Source of the DNA: an uncultured Bacillota bacterium
Lineage (GTDB): Bacteria; Bacillota; Clostridia; Christensenellales; UBA1242
Reading direction: 5' to 3'
NCBI GenBank assembly: GCA_900544595.1
Contig: UQVQ01000001.1
Location: forward strand, 159,730 to 223,729
Length of the DNA: 64,000 nucleotides
In this document: positions 52,480 to 60,209 of the stretch, in pieces
Numbering within the stretch: position 1 is the first letter of the stretch
Layout: every line of letters begins with the position of its first letter
Notes under the pieces: generated by a model
What the model saw: only the letters and a program-made list of their open reading frames with translations
What the model was told of the DNA's origin: nothing
Databases searched by the model: none
Made by a program: the position numbers and the translations under genes

Positions 52480-52500
52480 TTTTCTATTTCTCCGTTATTT

Positions 52501-54396
52501 TTAATTTTCAACACTTTCTTGCATCGCTTTCATTTGTTTGTGCGCTCTTATGTGTTTTAAAACAATTTCAGTAAGTTTTTCGTTTCTTTCTGCCTTTTTC
52601 GCAAATTCATTCCCAAGCATCAAAGCCGTATGCTCCGAAATATGAATATCATGGTCGTCAACTTCCAAAGGTTCAATTTTTGTTTCACCTTTCAGAAATT
52701 TAAGGTTTTCACTTGATGCTTTTTTAAGATGAAGTTCGTTAATGTCTTGCGCATTTTCCCAAACACCAAAACCAAGAAGGTCAAGCGCTTTAACACGCAT
52801 TCTGTTTGAGAGTTTCCCGTTTTCGTCGTGCAAAAGCCCCGCATTAAGAAGATCGAAAACCATACTGCGTTTTTGCGCAACTGTTTCGCCAACTTCGCTT
52901 GTTGTTTCAAAAACAATATCGTCGCTTGAAATGTCAGACGCGTTAAAGTAGAAAACCTCAATTTCCCCGTTGTCGCCAACAATTTTTGAAAGACGAGGAA
53001 CGGTTGCAAATTGACGATATAAACGCAAAACGTGTTTCGCCATCGTCTTAATCGCTTCACGAATTTTTTCGGCTGTTATTGAAATTCGAGTGTCGTCTTG
53101 TTCAACCAAAACTTGAAGCGCAACACCCGACATTTTCGAATAGGTTGAAAGCGAATTTCGAAGCAAATCGGAAACTCCGCTTATGTATGTAAACTCATTT
53201 AAAAGCATATTTTCTTCGGCTGCGAAATCAACAGGAACGCGGTCGAAATTCATAAATCTTGGCGGAGTTGCCCCTTGGCGATATACCAAAATCTTGCCAG
53301 GACTAAGCCCGTCATCTTCCAAATTTTCGGTGTCGATTGAACCGTCCTCAACCGTCAAAACGCCCATTGAAAGCCTGTTCATAAATTCGTGTTTTCTGTT
53401 TTTAAGAGTGTTGAAAGAACGTTGAACAGGGATTAAGCGCTCAATGATACTTGAGCCCCAAAAACAACCTGGCTGCTCAATGCACGCCTGACGAATGAAC
53501 GGGAAGCATCTTTCGCCGTCGTTCCCGTTAAAATATGGCAATTCCCCAAGATGAACAAGTTTATCCCCAGCAACAATGATAAGTCTTCCATTCGGGAATT
53601 CAACTGTTGGCATTTCATATTTTTCAATAACAACTGCATAATTTTTCCTAACACCGCTCGTAACTTTGCTCGTGTTTCCAAAATAGCCATATCCGCCAAT
53701 TGCTGTAACATTATCAAGCGAAAAAACATTTATGTCTTCGCCTTTAACATCAACACCCCAAATGCTTTTAATTTCGTCAACGTGATATGCTCTTGCATGA
53801 ATGATCGACTTACAGTTGTCGATGTCGCTGCAACTTGAACTTTCTGGATAAATTTCAAAAGGTGGGCAAACAGTAACCTCAACTTCCCCGCTACAAACCT
53901 TTCCCGTTTCGTCATCTTTCAAAATTGTTCCCTTGCTTGAATTCCAACTTACCTTATAAAAACTCGTTCCGCAAACTTCGCTCCAATTGTTTGCCTCCGA
54001 AATAACGCCGCTAACGCAAAGTTTGTTATAAACAGCGTTAACAATTTTTTTGGAAATTTTTGCAGTTTTAACATCGCGTTCATCTCCCGACGCTGGAACA
54101 ACCGTCATGGTTGGTTTCATGTTAATAAGTTTTGCCAAACGAGATTCAATGATTGGCGCAATGTGGTTGTAAACTTCTCTTTCTTGCCAATAGAATTGTT
54201 TGTCATATTCCTCAACCTCGCCCGAAGGGCCAATGCTGCAATATTGATTCCCCATAAGGAAATTCATGTTAAGTTCCCATTGCGTTTCAAAACTTTTTCT
54301 CTCTTGCTGCCTAGTTTTGAAATCGTCCAAAACTTCTTTAACCAAATCTTCTTCAAAAACTTGTTCTCTGCCAGTTTGGTTTGAATTATTTTTCAT
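52501..54396 (-). CDS. Phage portal protein
   Basis: About 631 aa, the size of P22-type portals. Seen: an N-terminal helix with FKTRQQERKSFETQWELNMNFLMGNQY, then YNHIAPIIESRLAKLINMKPTMTVVPAS, the crown/stem region with QRSFNTLKNRKHEFMNRLSMGVL, and GVALQVLVEQDDTRISITAEKIREAI. This order is typical of portals that dock the packaging motor. The ATG at 54396 has SD GGAGG; an in-frame ATG at 54408 precedes that SD. Confidence 0.85.
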   Translation of the reverse strand: MKNNSNQTGREQVFEEDLVKEVLDDFKTRQQERKSFETQWELNMNFLMGNQYCSIGPSGEVEEYDKQFYWQEREVYNHIAPIIESRLAKLINMKPTMTVVPASGDERDVKTAKISKKIVNAVYNKLCVSGVISEANNWSEVCGTSFYKVSWNSSKGTILKDDETGKVCSGEVEVTVCPPFEIYPESSSCSDIDNCKSIIHARAYHVDEIKSIWGVDVKGEDINVFSLDNVTAIGGYGYFGNTSKVTSGVRKNYAVVIEKYEMPTVEFPNGRLIIVAGDKLVHLGELPYFNGNDGERCFPFIRQACIEQPGCFWGSSIIERLIPVQRSFNTLKNRKHEFMNRLSMGVLTVEDGSIDTENLEDDGLSPGKILVYRQGATPPRFMNFDRVPVDFAAEENMLLNEFTYISGVSDLLRNSLSTYSKMSGVALQVLVEQDDTRISITAEKIREAIKTMAKHVLRLYRQFATVPRLSKIVGDNGEIEVFYFNASDISSDDIVFETTSEVGETVAQKRSMVFDLLNAGLLHDENGKLSNRMRVKALDLLGFGVWENAQDINELHLKKASSENLKFLKGETKIEPLEVDDHDIHISEHTALMLGNEFAKKAERNEKLTEIVLKHIRAHKQMKAMQESVEN

Positions 54397-54492
54397 TTTT
54401 TCCTCCATTTATAAATTTGATATATAAAGCGAAAAAAATCGCTAAATACTAAGTTAATTAACCATAAAACCCCAATTTGGATTAAATTTTAA

Positions 54493-54780
54493 CTATTTTT
54501 TGCTTTTTTCAAGTAATTCAAGCAATCGCAACTTTTCTTGAAGAAGTTGCTCGTCGGTTAAATTTGCATATTTCTCCGTTTTCTTTTCAAGTTTTTCAAG
54601 AAGAAGTTTAACTGCTGCAAGATCTGGCGAAATATGTTTTTTCGTAACTTTTTTTTTGCTTAATTTATAGTCGCCGCTTTCGTCCAAAACAAATTCTTCA
54701 ACAACTTCGTTTGCTTCATAGCCAATTGCTTTTTTGTAAAGCGCATTTTTGATTTCTTTTTCTGATATACTTTTGCCCAT
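54493..54780 (-). CDS. Small terminase (TerS)-like protein
   Basis: 95 aa. SISEKEIKNALYKKAIGYEANEVVEEFVLDESGDYKLSKKKVTKKHISPDLAAVKLLLEKL is the HTH-plus-beta-hairpin pattern (KKKVTKKHIPPD.TA...L) of many TerS proteins. The tail is truncated compared with those that continue into the oligomerisation region. The large terminase expected next is absent. ATG 54780 follows a T run; upstream GGTG could act as the SD. An in-frame ATG at 54795 lies within the hairpin. Confidence 0.65.
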   Translation of the reverse strand: MGKSISEKEIKNALYKKAIGYEANEVVEEFVLDESGDYKLSKKKVTKKHISPDLAAVKLLLEKLEKKTEKYANLTDEQLLQEKLRLLELLEKSKK

Positions 54781-54823
54781 AAAAAAACACCGCATAATTG
54801 ATTTTTTCTCAATTATACGGTGC
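54781..54823 (-). terminator. Strong terminator abutting the first phage-module gene, with an internal -10 box
   Basis: 14-bp stem CACCGTATAATTGA / TCAATTATGCGGTG (one G-T), 7-nt loop, followed by TTTTTTT directly before the ATG at 54780. The 5' arm contains TATAAT (54812-54817), with a weak TTACTT 17 bp upstream. Transcription from it would start in the loop and skip the terminator. Confidence 0.75.
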
Positions 54824-54857
54824 TAGAATTTAAAAAGTAAACATTGGCTGCCAAAAC

Positions 54858-55490
54858 TTAAAAGTTATCTTTTCTGTCTAAAAAGTTTGAAATCATAAGA
54901 GCCTTCATTTCTGGAGAAAGGTTTTCAAAGTCGTCTTTAATTGTTGATTTGCCTTGCATTGAAACCCTGTTAAATTCTTCCAAGAAATCTTTAATTTCTT
55001 CATCATCTCCGTCTGCACTGTCAACAGTTCCATCTGAATTAAACTCAACATTATCAACTGGTTTTTCTGGCTTATCGTCTTCGCGCTCATCTAAGAAATA
55101 TTCATTAAACATATCTTCGATGTTGTTCGATAATGAATTTTGGTCTTTTGGCGTTGCTGGAGCTTCCTCCGTCCCTCCAAAATCCAAATTTTCATAATTA
55201 ACCTTTGTGTCTGGGTCTTCAAGAGGTTTAAGATCTTCTCCAAATTCGTCGCCTTTAAGTTCAAAAACATGAGGACTTTCCGCAGAAATTTCTTCTTTTT
55301 TAACACTTTTTTCTTTTTTAAGTTGTTTTTTCTCTTCTCTTTTCTCAAGTCTTTGTTGTTTTTTGAGTTCTCGTTCGCTCGATCTGTCTTTCTTTTCGCT
55401 TCTGTTTTTAGCGATTTTTTTGAAAACAGGAAAAAGGAAATATATTAGAACTCCAACGGCAAGAACTGCGATACTAATTATCCAAACCAT
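54858..55490 (-). CDS. Membrane-anchored acidic hypothetical protein
   Basis: 210 aa. One N-terminal membrane helix (MVWIISIAVLAVGVLIYFLFPVFKKI), a Lys/Glu/Arg-rich segment (30-70), then an acidic, probably disordered region and a short helix DFENLSPEMKALMISNFL at the C terminus. No family recognised. The start is ATG 55490 with SD AGAGG. It lies between the floA-operon terminator and the phage-module terminator, so it is a single-gene unit. Confidence 0.72.
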   Translation of the reverse strand: MVWIISIAVLAVGVLIYFLFPVFKKIAKNRSEKKDRSSERELKKQQRLEKREEKKQLKKEKSVKKEEISAESPHVFELKGDEFGEDLKPLEDPDTKVNYENLDFGGTEEAPATPKDQNSLSNNIEDMFNEYFLDEREDDKPEKPVDNVEFNSDGTVDSADGDDEEIKDFLEEFNRVSMQGKSTIKDDFENLSPEMKALMISNFLDRKDNF

Positions 55491-55507
55491 TTTCACCTCT
55501 TAATTTT

Positions 55508-55531
55508 AAAAAAGTGGCCAAGCGGCCACTT
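55508..55531 (-). terminator. Intrinsic terminator of the nfeD-floA operon
   Basis: AGTGGCC / GGCCACT stem, AAGC-type 4-nt loop, T run on the minus strand. Confidence 0.88.
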
Positions 55532-55550
55532 TAATTTTGTTAATTAACCA

Positions 55551-56558
55551 TTAAACTCCGCCTTGTTTTTTCTTATCAACGCCAGCAATTGAATTTCTCA
55601 TTGCAGTGTCGGAATTTAAGTTTTGAATTTTGTAGTAATCCATAACTCCAAGGTTTCCGCTCTTAATTGCGTCGGCCATTGCTTTTGGGACTTCGGCTTC
55701 GGCTGCAAGAACCATCGCTTTCATTTCTTGAGTTTTTGCTTTCATTTCTTGTTCAATAGCATTTGCCATTGCTTTTCTTTCCTCAGCTTTTGCTTGAGCA
55801 ACTGCTTTTTCCGCTTCAGCACGGTCGATGTCAAGTTTCGCCCCAATGTTTTGTCCAACATCAATATCCGCCATTTCAATTGAAAGAATTTCGTATGCTG
55901 TTGAAACGTCCAAACCTTTGTTCAAAACAGTTTTTGAAATTATGTCTGGGTTTTCCAAAACTTCTGTGTGGGTTAAAGCCGAACCAACGGTTGTAACAAT
56001 ACCTTCGCCAACACGAGCCAAAATTGTTTCTTCACCAGCCCCTCTAACAAGGCGAGGAAGGTTTGATCTTAAAGTGATTTTTGCTTTAACTCTAAGTTCA
56101 ATACCGTCTTTCGCAATTGCAGAAATCCAGCCAGTTTCAATAACAACAGGTGTGACGCACATTTTAACCGCCTTCGCAACATCACGTCCAGCAAGGTCAA
56201 TTGCTTTTGCTTGGTCAACCGAAAGAGGAAGTTTCGCACTGTGCGCCGAAATCAACGCAACAATAACTTTTTCAATATCGCCCCCCGCCATATAGTGCGT
56301 TTCAAGGTCGACAATGTCAAGGTCAATTCCTGCTTTTCTTGCTTGAATATAAGCAGCAACAATTGGTGTTATTTTAACACGACGCATTCTCATACCAATT
56401 AAACGCCCCATTGAAATATGTGCACCAGAAACAAGCGCAATAAACCACTGTTTAATTGGAACTAAACAAATGATTATGATGAAACAAGCTGCCAAAACGC
56501 TTAAAACAGTTATTAAAGCAATCATTCCACCAGACAAACCTAATAAACTTAAATTCAT
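55551..56558 (-). CDS. floA: Flotillin-like protein FloA (UPF0365)
   Basis: 335 aa. An N-terminal hairpin membrane anchor (ITVLSVLAACFIIIICLVP), then the SPFH/flotillin domain: GMRMRRVKITPIVAAYIQARKAGIDL, LETHYMAGGDIEKVIVALISAH, GIELRVKAKITLRSNLPRLVRGAGEETILARVGEGIVTTVGSA. A coiled-coil tail of EA repeats follows. Scaffold protein of functional membrane microdomains. SD GGAGG. Paired with nfeD 2 bp upstream. Confidence 0.96.
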   Translation of the reverse strand: MNLSLLGLSGGMIALITVLSVLAACFIIIICLVPIKQWFIALVSGAHISMGRLIGMRMRRVKITPIVAAYIQARKAGIDLDIVDLETHYMAGGDIEKVIVALISAHSAKLPLSVDQAKAIDLAGRDVAKAVKMCVTPVVIETGWISAIAKDGIELRVKAKITLRSNLPRLVRGAGEETILARVGEGIVTTVGSALTHTEVLENPDIISKTVLNKGLDVSTAYEILSIEMADIDVGQNIGAKLDIDRAEAEKAVAQAKAEERKAMANAIEQEMKAKTQEMKAMVLAAEAEVPKAMADAIKSGNLGVMDYYKIQNLNSDTAMRNSIAGVDKKKQGGV

Positions 56559-56560
56559 TT

Positions 56561-57085
56561 TTATACCTCCACTTTTTCAATAACAATTTTATTTCCTTCA
56601 ACATCTGAAACTTTGACAACATCGTTTTTGTCAAGAGGCTCGCCTCTTGTCATTCCCTCATAAATCTTATCGTCAATCATAAATTTCCCAGATGGTGTGA
56701 AAGGTGTTACAGCAACGCCGCGTTGTCCAACCAAATTTCTGTTTTTGTCCTTGCTTTTATCTGCATAATCTCTTGGAACTGCTGTTTTCTTTTCAACGAA
56801 CGGCGTTTTACTTATAAGGCCAAATCTTGCAGATCGAATAAATATTAAAAATAATAGGAAAATAAAAACAAACAAAAGCGCAATTAAGAACAATGTTTGT
56901 GCAATTGATTTGGTTAAAACCGCATTAGCAATGATTGCTCCAACCAAACAAACAATTCCAGAAATTCCGAAGAATCCAAAACCAGGAACGAAGCATTCAA
57001 TAACCAAAAGAATAACTCCCAGGCAAAGAGGAAGAATGATATACCATTGCATCGTCGTGAAAGCTTCAACTATTTCTTGCCACAT
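56561..57085 (-). CDS. NfeD-family membrane protein
   Basis: 174 aa. Three membrane helices (YIILPLCLGVILLVIECFVPGFGFFGISGIVCLVGAIIANAVL and TLFLIALLFVFIFLLFLIF), then the C-terminal NfeD OB fold (LVGQRGVAVTPFTPSGKFMIDDKIYEGMTRGEPLDKNDVVKVSDVEGNKIVIEKV). Short form without the ClpP-like protease domain. Standard partner of FloA. SD GGGAGAT. Confidence 0.93.
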   Translation of the reverse strand: MWQEIVEAFTTMQWYIILPLCLGVILLVIECFVPGFGFFGISGIVCLVGAIIANAVLTKSIAQTLFLIALLFVFIFLLFLIFIRSARFGLISKTPFVEKKTAVPRDYADKSKDKNRNLVGQRGVAVTPFTPSGKFMIDDKIYEGMTRGEPLDKNDVVKVSDVEGNKIVIEKVEV

Positions 57086-57132
57086 ATTTTTGCATCTCCC
57101 TTTAACTTTATTTATTTCTACACGAGTATTAT

Positions 57133-57142
57133 ATCATATATA
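57133..57142 (-). promoter_or_regulatory. Predicted promoter of nfeD-floA
   Basis: Extended -10 TG-A-TATAAT on the minus strand (about 57133-57141) with a weak T-rich -35, about 45 bp upstream of the nfeD ATG. The 275-bp gap also holds the terminator at 57214-57260; nothing else recognisable. Confidence 0.45.
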
Positions 57143-57213
57143 TTTTAAAAAATAAAGTCCTTTTTAAAAATTTTTTTTGCAAAAAAATGGCGCTCAAAAC
57201 ACCACCTGAAAAA

Positions 57214-57260
57214 TAAAAAAAAGGAGAAGAGAGCGAAAAAAATTATAAAACACTCTCTTC
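57214..57260 (-). terminator. Intrinsic terminator after the OGG-type glycosylase gene
   Basis: GAAGAGAGTG / CGCTCTCTTC 10-bp stem (one G-T), 15-nt loop, then TCC and eight T on the minus strand. Confidence 0.7.
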
Positions 57261-57360
57261 GTGGAAACAATGTTTGATGGGGGTTGCTTCCATAATTTAT
57301 GGTATCACACAAGTTTATTTTTGTCAATATCAAAAATTTCTTTTGTTCAAAATAACCAAA

Positions 57361-58260
57361 TTATCCGTTTTCTCTTTTAAAGTAGAACAAGTATTGTTGC
57401 ACAAAGCCAGACAGGTCTTTAAACTCTCCAACAAGCTTTCTTGAAATTGCTGTTGCGGGAAGATCTTCGCCCGTGTTAAAGTCGGAAAAAACTTTTCGAA
57501 TCCATGTGTCAACAGGAAAAACATCAAAACGTTGAAATCCAAAAAGCATAATGCACATTGCAACTTTAAGTCCAATTCCTTTCATTTTAAGAAGCTGCTC
57601 TTCAAGTTCTTGCGTTGAAATTAAAGAAAAATCTTGACTTAAAAACATTGGCATTTGCGCAATTGTTTCTTTCAAATAATTTGCGCGATATCCTGCTCCA
57701 ATTTTTGAAAAATACTGTTCGTTTGCCTCAAGAAGTTTTTCCAAACTTGGAAAAGAGTTAAATTTTTCGGTTTTCAAAATTTCATTAACTTTTTCATTTT
57801 GTGAAATATGCGTTGGAACAATCCGCTCTCCATAATCGCGGCGAAGAGCCAAAAGCGAATTCGTGAACCTTTTAATGTTATTATTTTGCGAAAAAAGAAA
57901 GGTTACAATTGTTTCAAATTCGTCTTGCTTTAAAATTCGAATTCCCTTTCCGTTTTCAATTGCTCTTTCCAAAATTTCTTTTCCAAAATTTAAGTTTAGG
58001 CACTTTATGCGGTTAATTATTTCTTGATAATCTCGTTCAAGGTCGAAAAAATTAACAAAAAAATCAACGTCACCTTTCAAAATTTCAATAACAAATTTTC
58101 CATTTTCTTCATACACTGCTGCTAAATTCCCAAGCGGAAAGGAAATATAAATATCGTCGAATTTTTTGTATGAAAAAACTTGACCGCACTCAAAAATACT
58201 TTTCGCGTCGAAATTCTCGCAAAGAACAATAATTTTGTTTCCGTCAAGTTGATAATTCAT
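57361..58260 (-). CDS. OGG1-type 8-oxoguanine DNA glycosylase / lyase
   Basis: 299 aa. N-terminal OGG_N domain (ECGQVFSYKKFDD), then HhH-GPD: FLFSQNNNIKRFTNSLLALRRDYG, LLKMKGIGLKVAMCIMLFGFQRFDVFPVDTWIRKVF. The Lys in GIGLKVA and Asp in VDTW are the expected catalytic pair. Eukaryote-like OGG of Clostridia. The family start is the ATG at 58260; it has no SD, but an extended -10 TG-A-TATAAT ends 7 nt before it. Confidence 0.92.
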   Translation of the reverse strand: MNYQLDGNKIIVLCENFDAKSIFECGQVFSYKKFDDIYISFPLGNLAAVYEENGKFVIEILKGDVDFFVNFFDLERDYQEIINRIKCLNLNFGKEILERAIENGKGIRILKQDEFETIVTFLFSQNNNIKRFTNSLLALRRDYGERIVPTHISQNEKVNEILKTEKFNSFPSLEKLLEANEQYFSKIGAGYRANYLKETIAQMPMFLSQDFSLISTQELEEQLLKMKGIGLKVAMCIMLFGFQRFDVFPVDTWIRKVFSDFNTGEDLPATAISRKLVGEFKDLSGFVQQYLFYFKRENG

Positions 58261-58267
58261 AGTTATG

Positions 58268-58298
58268 ATTATATCACGAATTTTCAAAAACATGTTAA
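58268..58298 (-). promoter_or_regulatory. Predicted leaderless promoter of the OGG-type gene
   Basis: Extended -10 TG-A-TATAAT (hexamer 58268-58273), 7 nt to ATG 58260; TTAACA 19 bp further upstream (58293-58298). Confidence 0.6.
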
Positions 58299-58366
58299 AA
58301 TTTTTTAGGATAAATTTTGGGTTTCAAATTAAAAAATTTAAAATCTTTGTGCCGCTTAAATGGCAC

Positions 58367-58394
58367 AAAAAAAACGAAACAATGTTTCGTTTTT
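58367..58394 (-). terminator. Intrinsic terminator of rplU-prp-rpmA
   Basis: AAAACGAAAC / GTTTCGTTTT perfect 10-bp stem with a 3-nt loop, minus-strand T run, directly after the rpmA stop. Confidence 0.9.
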
Positions 58395-58398
58395 AAAA

Positions 58399-58674
58399 TT
58401 ATTCTTCAACAATATTAACAAGTTTTTTGCTTCCACTCTTTGAAAATTTAACTTTTCCATCTTTAAGAGCAAAAAGTGTGTAGTCTTTTCCAAGCCCAAC
58501 ATTAACGCCTGGATAAACTTTTGTTCCAACTTGGCGAATGATGATTGAGCCAGCAAGAACAAATTGCCCGTCTGCTGCTTTAACACCAAGGCGCTTTGAA
58601 TTACTATCTCTGCCGTTCTTTGTTGAACCGCCACCTTTCTTATGAGCAAAAAGTTGAATATTAAACAATTTCAT
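58399..58674 (-). CDS. rpmA: 50S ribosomal protein L27 with cleavable N-terminal extension
   Basis: 91 aa. Begins MKLFNIQLFAHKKGGGSTKNG: the Firmicute pre-sequence ending in ..LFA before AHKKG, which is removed by the Prp protease. Then GVKAADGQFVLAGSIIIRQVGTKVYPG. It overlaps prp by 14 bp. Confidence 0.98.
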   Translation of the reverse strand: MKLFNIQLFAHKKGGGSTKNGRDSNSKRLGVKAADGQFVLAGSIIIRQVGTKVYPGVNVGLGKDYTLFALKDGKVKFSKSGSKKLVNIVEE

Positions 58675-58996
58675 CTTTAACCTCCACTTTCATATATTTT
58701 TTATAATCTTGCTCAATTGCTTTAAGCGAAATTTCAAGCGCTTTAAAAAAACTTTGTGCTTTTTCAATTTCGGATTCTTTTGAAGCAAGTTTGCACTCTA
58801 AAAGTGCGTTTCGATCGTCTTTTTTTAAGCAAATTTTCAAGCCAAGAACATCTTGAAGCCCAACAACTGTCATTTGAGTTGCGGTTGAAATTGCCGAACA
58901 AACAATGTCGTTGCCTTCTTCGGCAAAACCTGTGTGCCCCTCGGCTCTAAATCCCACTGTGAGATTGTTTTTCTTAAAAAAAGTTATTTTTGTCAT
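58661..58996 (-). CDS. prp: Ribosomal processing cysteine protease Prp
   Basis: 111 aa. Removes the L27 N-terminal extension. Seen: the catalytic His in AEGHTGFAEEGNDIVCSAIS and the Cys in the same segment (GH...DIVCSA). Located between rplU and rpmA as in all Bacillota with extended L27. TAATG overlap with rplU. Confidence 0.96.
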   Translation of the reverse strand: MTKITFFKKNNLTVGFRAEGHTGFAEEGNDIVCSAISTATQMTVVGLQDVLGLKICLKKDDRNALLECKLASKESEIEKAQSFFKALEISLKAIEQDYKKYMKVEVKDEIV

Positions 58997-59301
58997 TATT
59001 TAATCGCTGTGATTTTAATTTTTGTATATGGTTGACGATGACCTTGTTTTTTGCGTTCGTTTTTCTTAGCTTTATATTTGAAAACGATAATTTTGTCACC
59101 TTTTCCATGCTCAACAATTTCTGCTTCGCAAACAGCATCGCTAAGAACTGGGTTTCCTGCTTTAACAACTTCGCCGTCAGCAAGCATTAAAACATCAAGT
59201 TTAATTTTGTCGCCAACATTACGTTCAAGTTTCTCAACATTGATTTCGTCGCCAACAGAAACTTTATATTGTTTTCCGCCTGTTTGAACAATTGCAAACA
59301 T
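58996..59301 (-). CDS. rplU: 50S ribosomal protein L21
   Basis: 101 aa. FAIVQTGGKQYKVSVGDEINVEKL, and KNERKKQGHRQPYTKIKI are canonical. ATG 59301 with SD GAGGTAAGG; the frame is open into the leader but family length fixes this start. Confidence 0.98.
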   Translation of the reverse strand: MFAIVQTGGKQYKVSVGDEINVEKLERNVGDKIKLDVLMLADGEVVKAGNPVLSDAVCEAEIVEHGKGDKIIVFKYKAKKNERKKQGHRQPYTKIKITAIK

Positions 59302-59385
59302 TTTTTCCTTACCTCCTCTAACCAAACTCGCTCTTATGGTGGCCTTAATAAGGCACTTAATAAAAAACCACTTTAACGCGGCACA
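59302..59385 (-). promoter_or_regulatory. Candidate L21 leader region
   Basis: About 85-nt leader of rplU with a GCCTT / AAGGC hairpin flanked by GTGC and CCAC, in the place where Firmicute L21 leaders occur. Consensus not checked. Confidence 0.35.
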
Positions 59386-59390
59386 TTGGT

Positions 59391-59419
59391 AATTTAACAT
59401 AATTAAATATATATGTCAA
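59391..59419 (-). promoter_or_regulatory. Promoter of rplU-prp-rpmA
   Basis: Consensus -35 TTGACA (59414-59419), 17-bp spacer, extended -10 TG-T-TAAATT (hexamer 59391-59396). It starts directly after the upstream terminator. Confidence 0.75.
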
Positions 59420-59420
59420 G

Positions 59421-59446
59421 AAAAAACGCGAAAAATTTTTCGCGCT
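59421..59446 (-). terminator. Intrinsic terminator
   Basis: Perfect palindrome CGCGAAAAA / TTTTTCGCG followed on the minus strand by TTTTTT. Ends the 59461-61646 gene pair, immediately before the rplU -35 box. Confidence 0.85.
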
Positions 59447-59460
59447 CTTTTTTGTTTTCC

Positions 59461-60192
59461 TTATTCAAATTCGTGAAATGATTCAATTTTTGAAGGGTCT
59501 TTCTCATATTCCGCATCGCGCGAAGCAAGAGCTTTTGCAAAGATTGCGTCGTCTCTAATTTTCCCGTCCATATTTTCAATAACATAATCTGGGAAACCTT
59601 CTCTAAAAATTAAGTCAGAAATTAACGTTTTCTTATAATTTTCGAACCCCTCTTCGGTGTGTAATGTTTGAACTTCCTTATCAACTAAATATTTTCTGTA
59701 TAGTTTTTTATCTGAAAGCGAAAGTCTTTTTTTCTTTGCAACGCCTTTTTTGTTAACATAATTTGCATAACGCGGAATAGGCAAATCGTCTGCCGCCTCC
59801 GAAACAATTTCGCGATACATATCTAAAAGCTCAGGCGTTGGCTTACTATAATTTGCATCAATAAATTTTTTGCAATCGTAAATATATTTAACGCACGCCG
59901 CCATAACTTCAAAAATAATATTATTATCCTTTTCAACAGCCATAGTGTCAATTAAAAGACGTCGAGGTTCTTCCCCCATTTCAAGGCGCGCAATTTCAGT
60001 TCTGTCTGTGCTTTCCATTCCAACAACTTCAACGCCCATATTATATAAAATGTTGATTAAGTTAATTGGAGATTTTGGATCATATCTGTCGTCCAAATCA
60101 ACAAAAAGTTTTTTCAAAAAACGAGTTACTGAAGGTTCAACTCCCGCTTCTTTCCATTCTTCTTGAGTGTTAAATTTAATAATTTGTCCCAT
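59461..60192 (-). CDS. Hypothetical partner of the putative zincin
   Basis: 243 aa, family not recognised. Soluble and charged, with VTRFLKKLFVDLDDRYDPKSPINLINILYNMGVEVVGMES at the start, a helical middle, and a C-terminal part rich in Asp/Lys. No signal or membrane segment. SD GGAGG. It follows the zincin-like gene by 17 bp and shares its terminator, so the two are an operon. Confidence 0.75.
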   Translation of the reverse strand: MGQIIKFNTQEEWKEAGVEPSVTRFLKKLFVDLDDRYDPKSPINLINILYNMGVEVVGMESTDRTEIARLEMGEEPRRLLIDTMAVEKDNNIIFEVMAACVKYIYDCKKFIDANYSKPTPELLDMYREIVSEAADDLPIPRYANYVNKKGVAKKKRLSLSDKKLYRKYLVDKEVQTLHTEEGFENYKKTLISDLIFREGFPDYVIENMDGKIRDDAIFAKALASRDAEYEKDPSKIESFHEFE

Positions 60193-60209
60193 GTTTCTCC
60201 TCCAATTCT

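Larger units (their letters stand above)
46255..54780 (-). mobile_element. Phage-derived short-tail particle module without terminase large subunit, integrase or lysin
   Basis: Ten consecutive minus-strand genes in podovirus order: TerS-like, portal, scaffold, major capsid, small unknown, adaptor, nozzle, coiled-coil, BhlA/UviB-like, holin-like. All frames are intact, nine of the ten have an SD, and several overlap by 1-4 bp. There is no large terminase, integrase, replication, repressor, fibre or endolysin gene, and I found no att repeat. Terminators bound both sides. Base composition looks like the surrounding chromosome. A decayed prophage would normally show broken genes, so maintenance as a unit is likely; alternatives are a helper-dependent satellite or a recent partial deletion. 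Confidence 0.75.

Noticed and set aside
46203..54857. Search for attL/attR repeats and a tRNA target at the edges of the phage module
   Set aside because: No direct repeat longer than about 10 bp and no tRNA were seen at either edge, so integration sites were not annotated.
57145..57333. 62-aa minus-strand ORF with YGSNPHQ, resembling the PurH motif YGxNPHQ
   Set aside because: Only about six residues match, there is no SD, the rest is low-complexity Phe/Lys, and a strong terminator hairpin runs through the middle. Probably chance.
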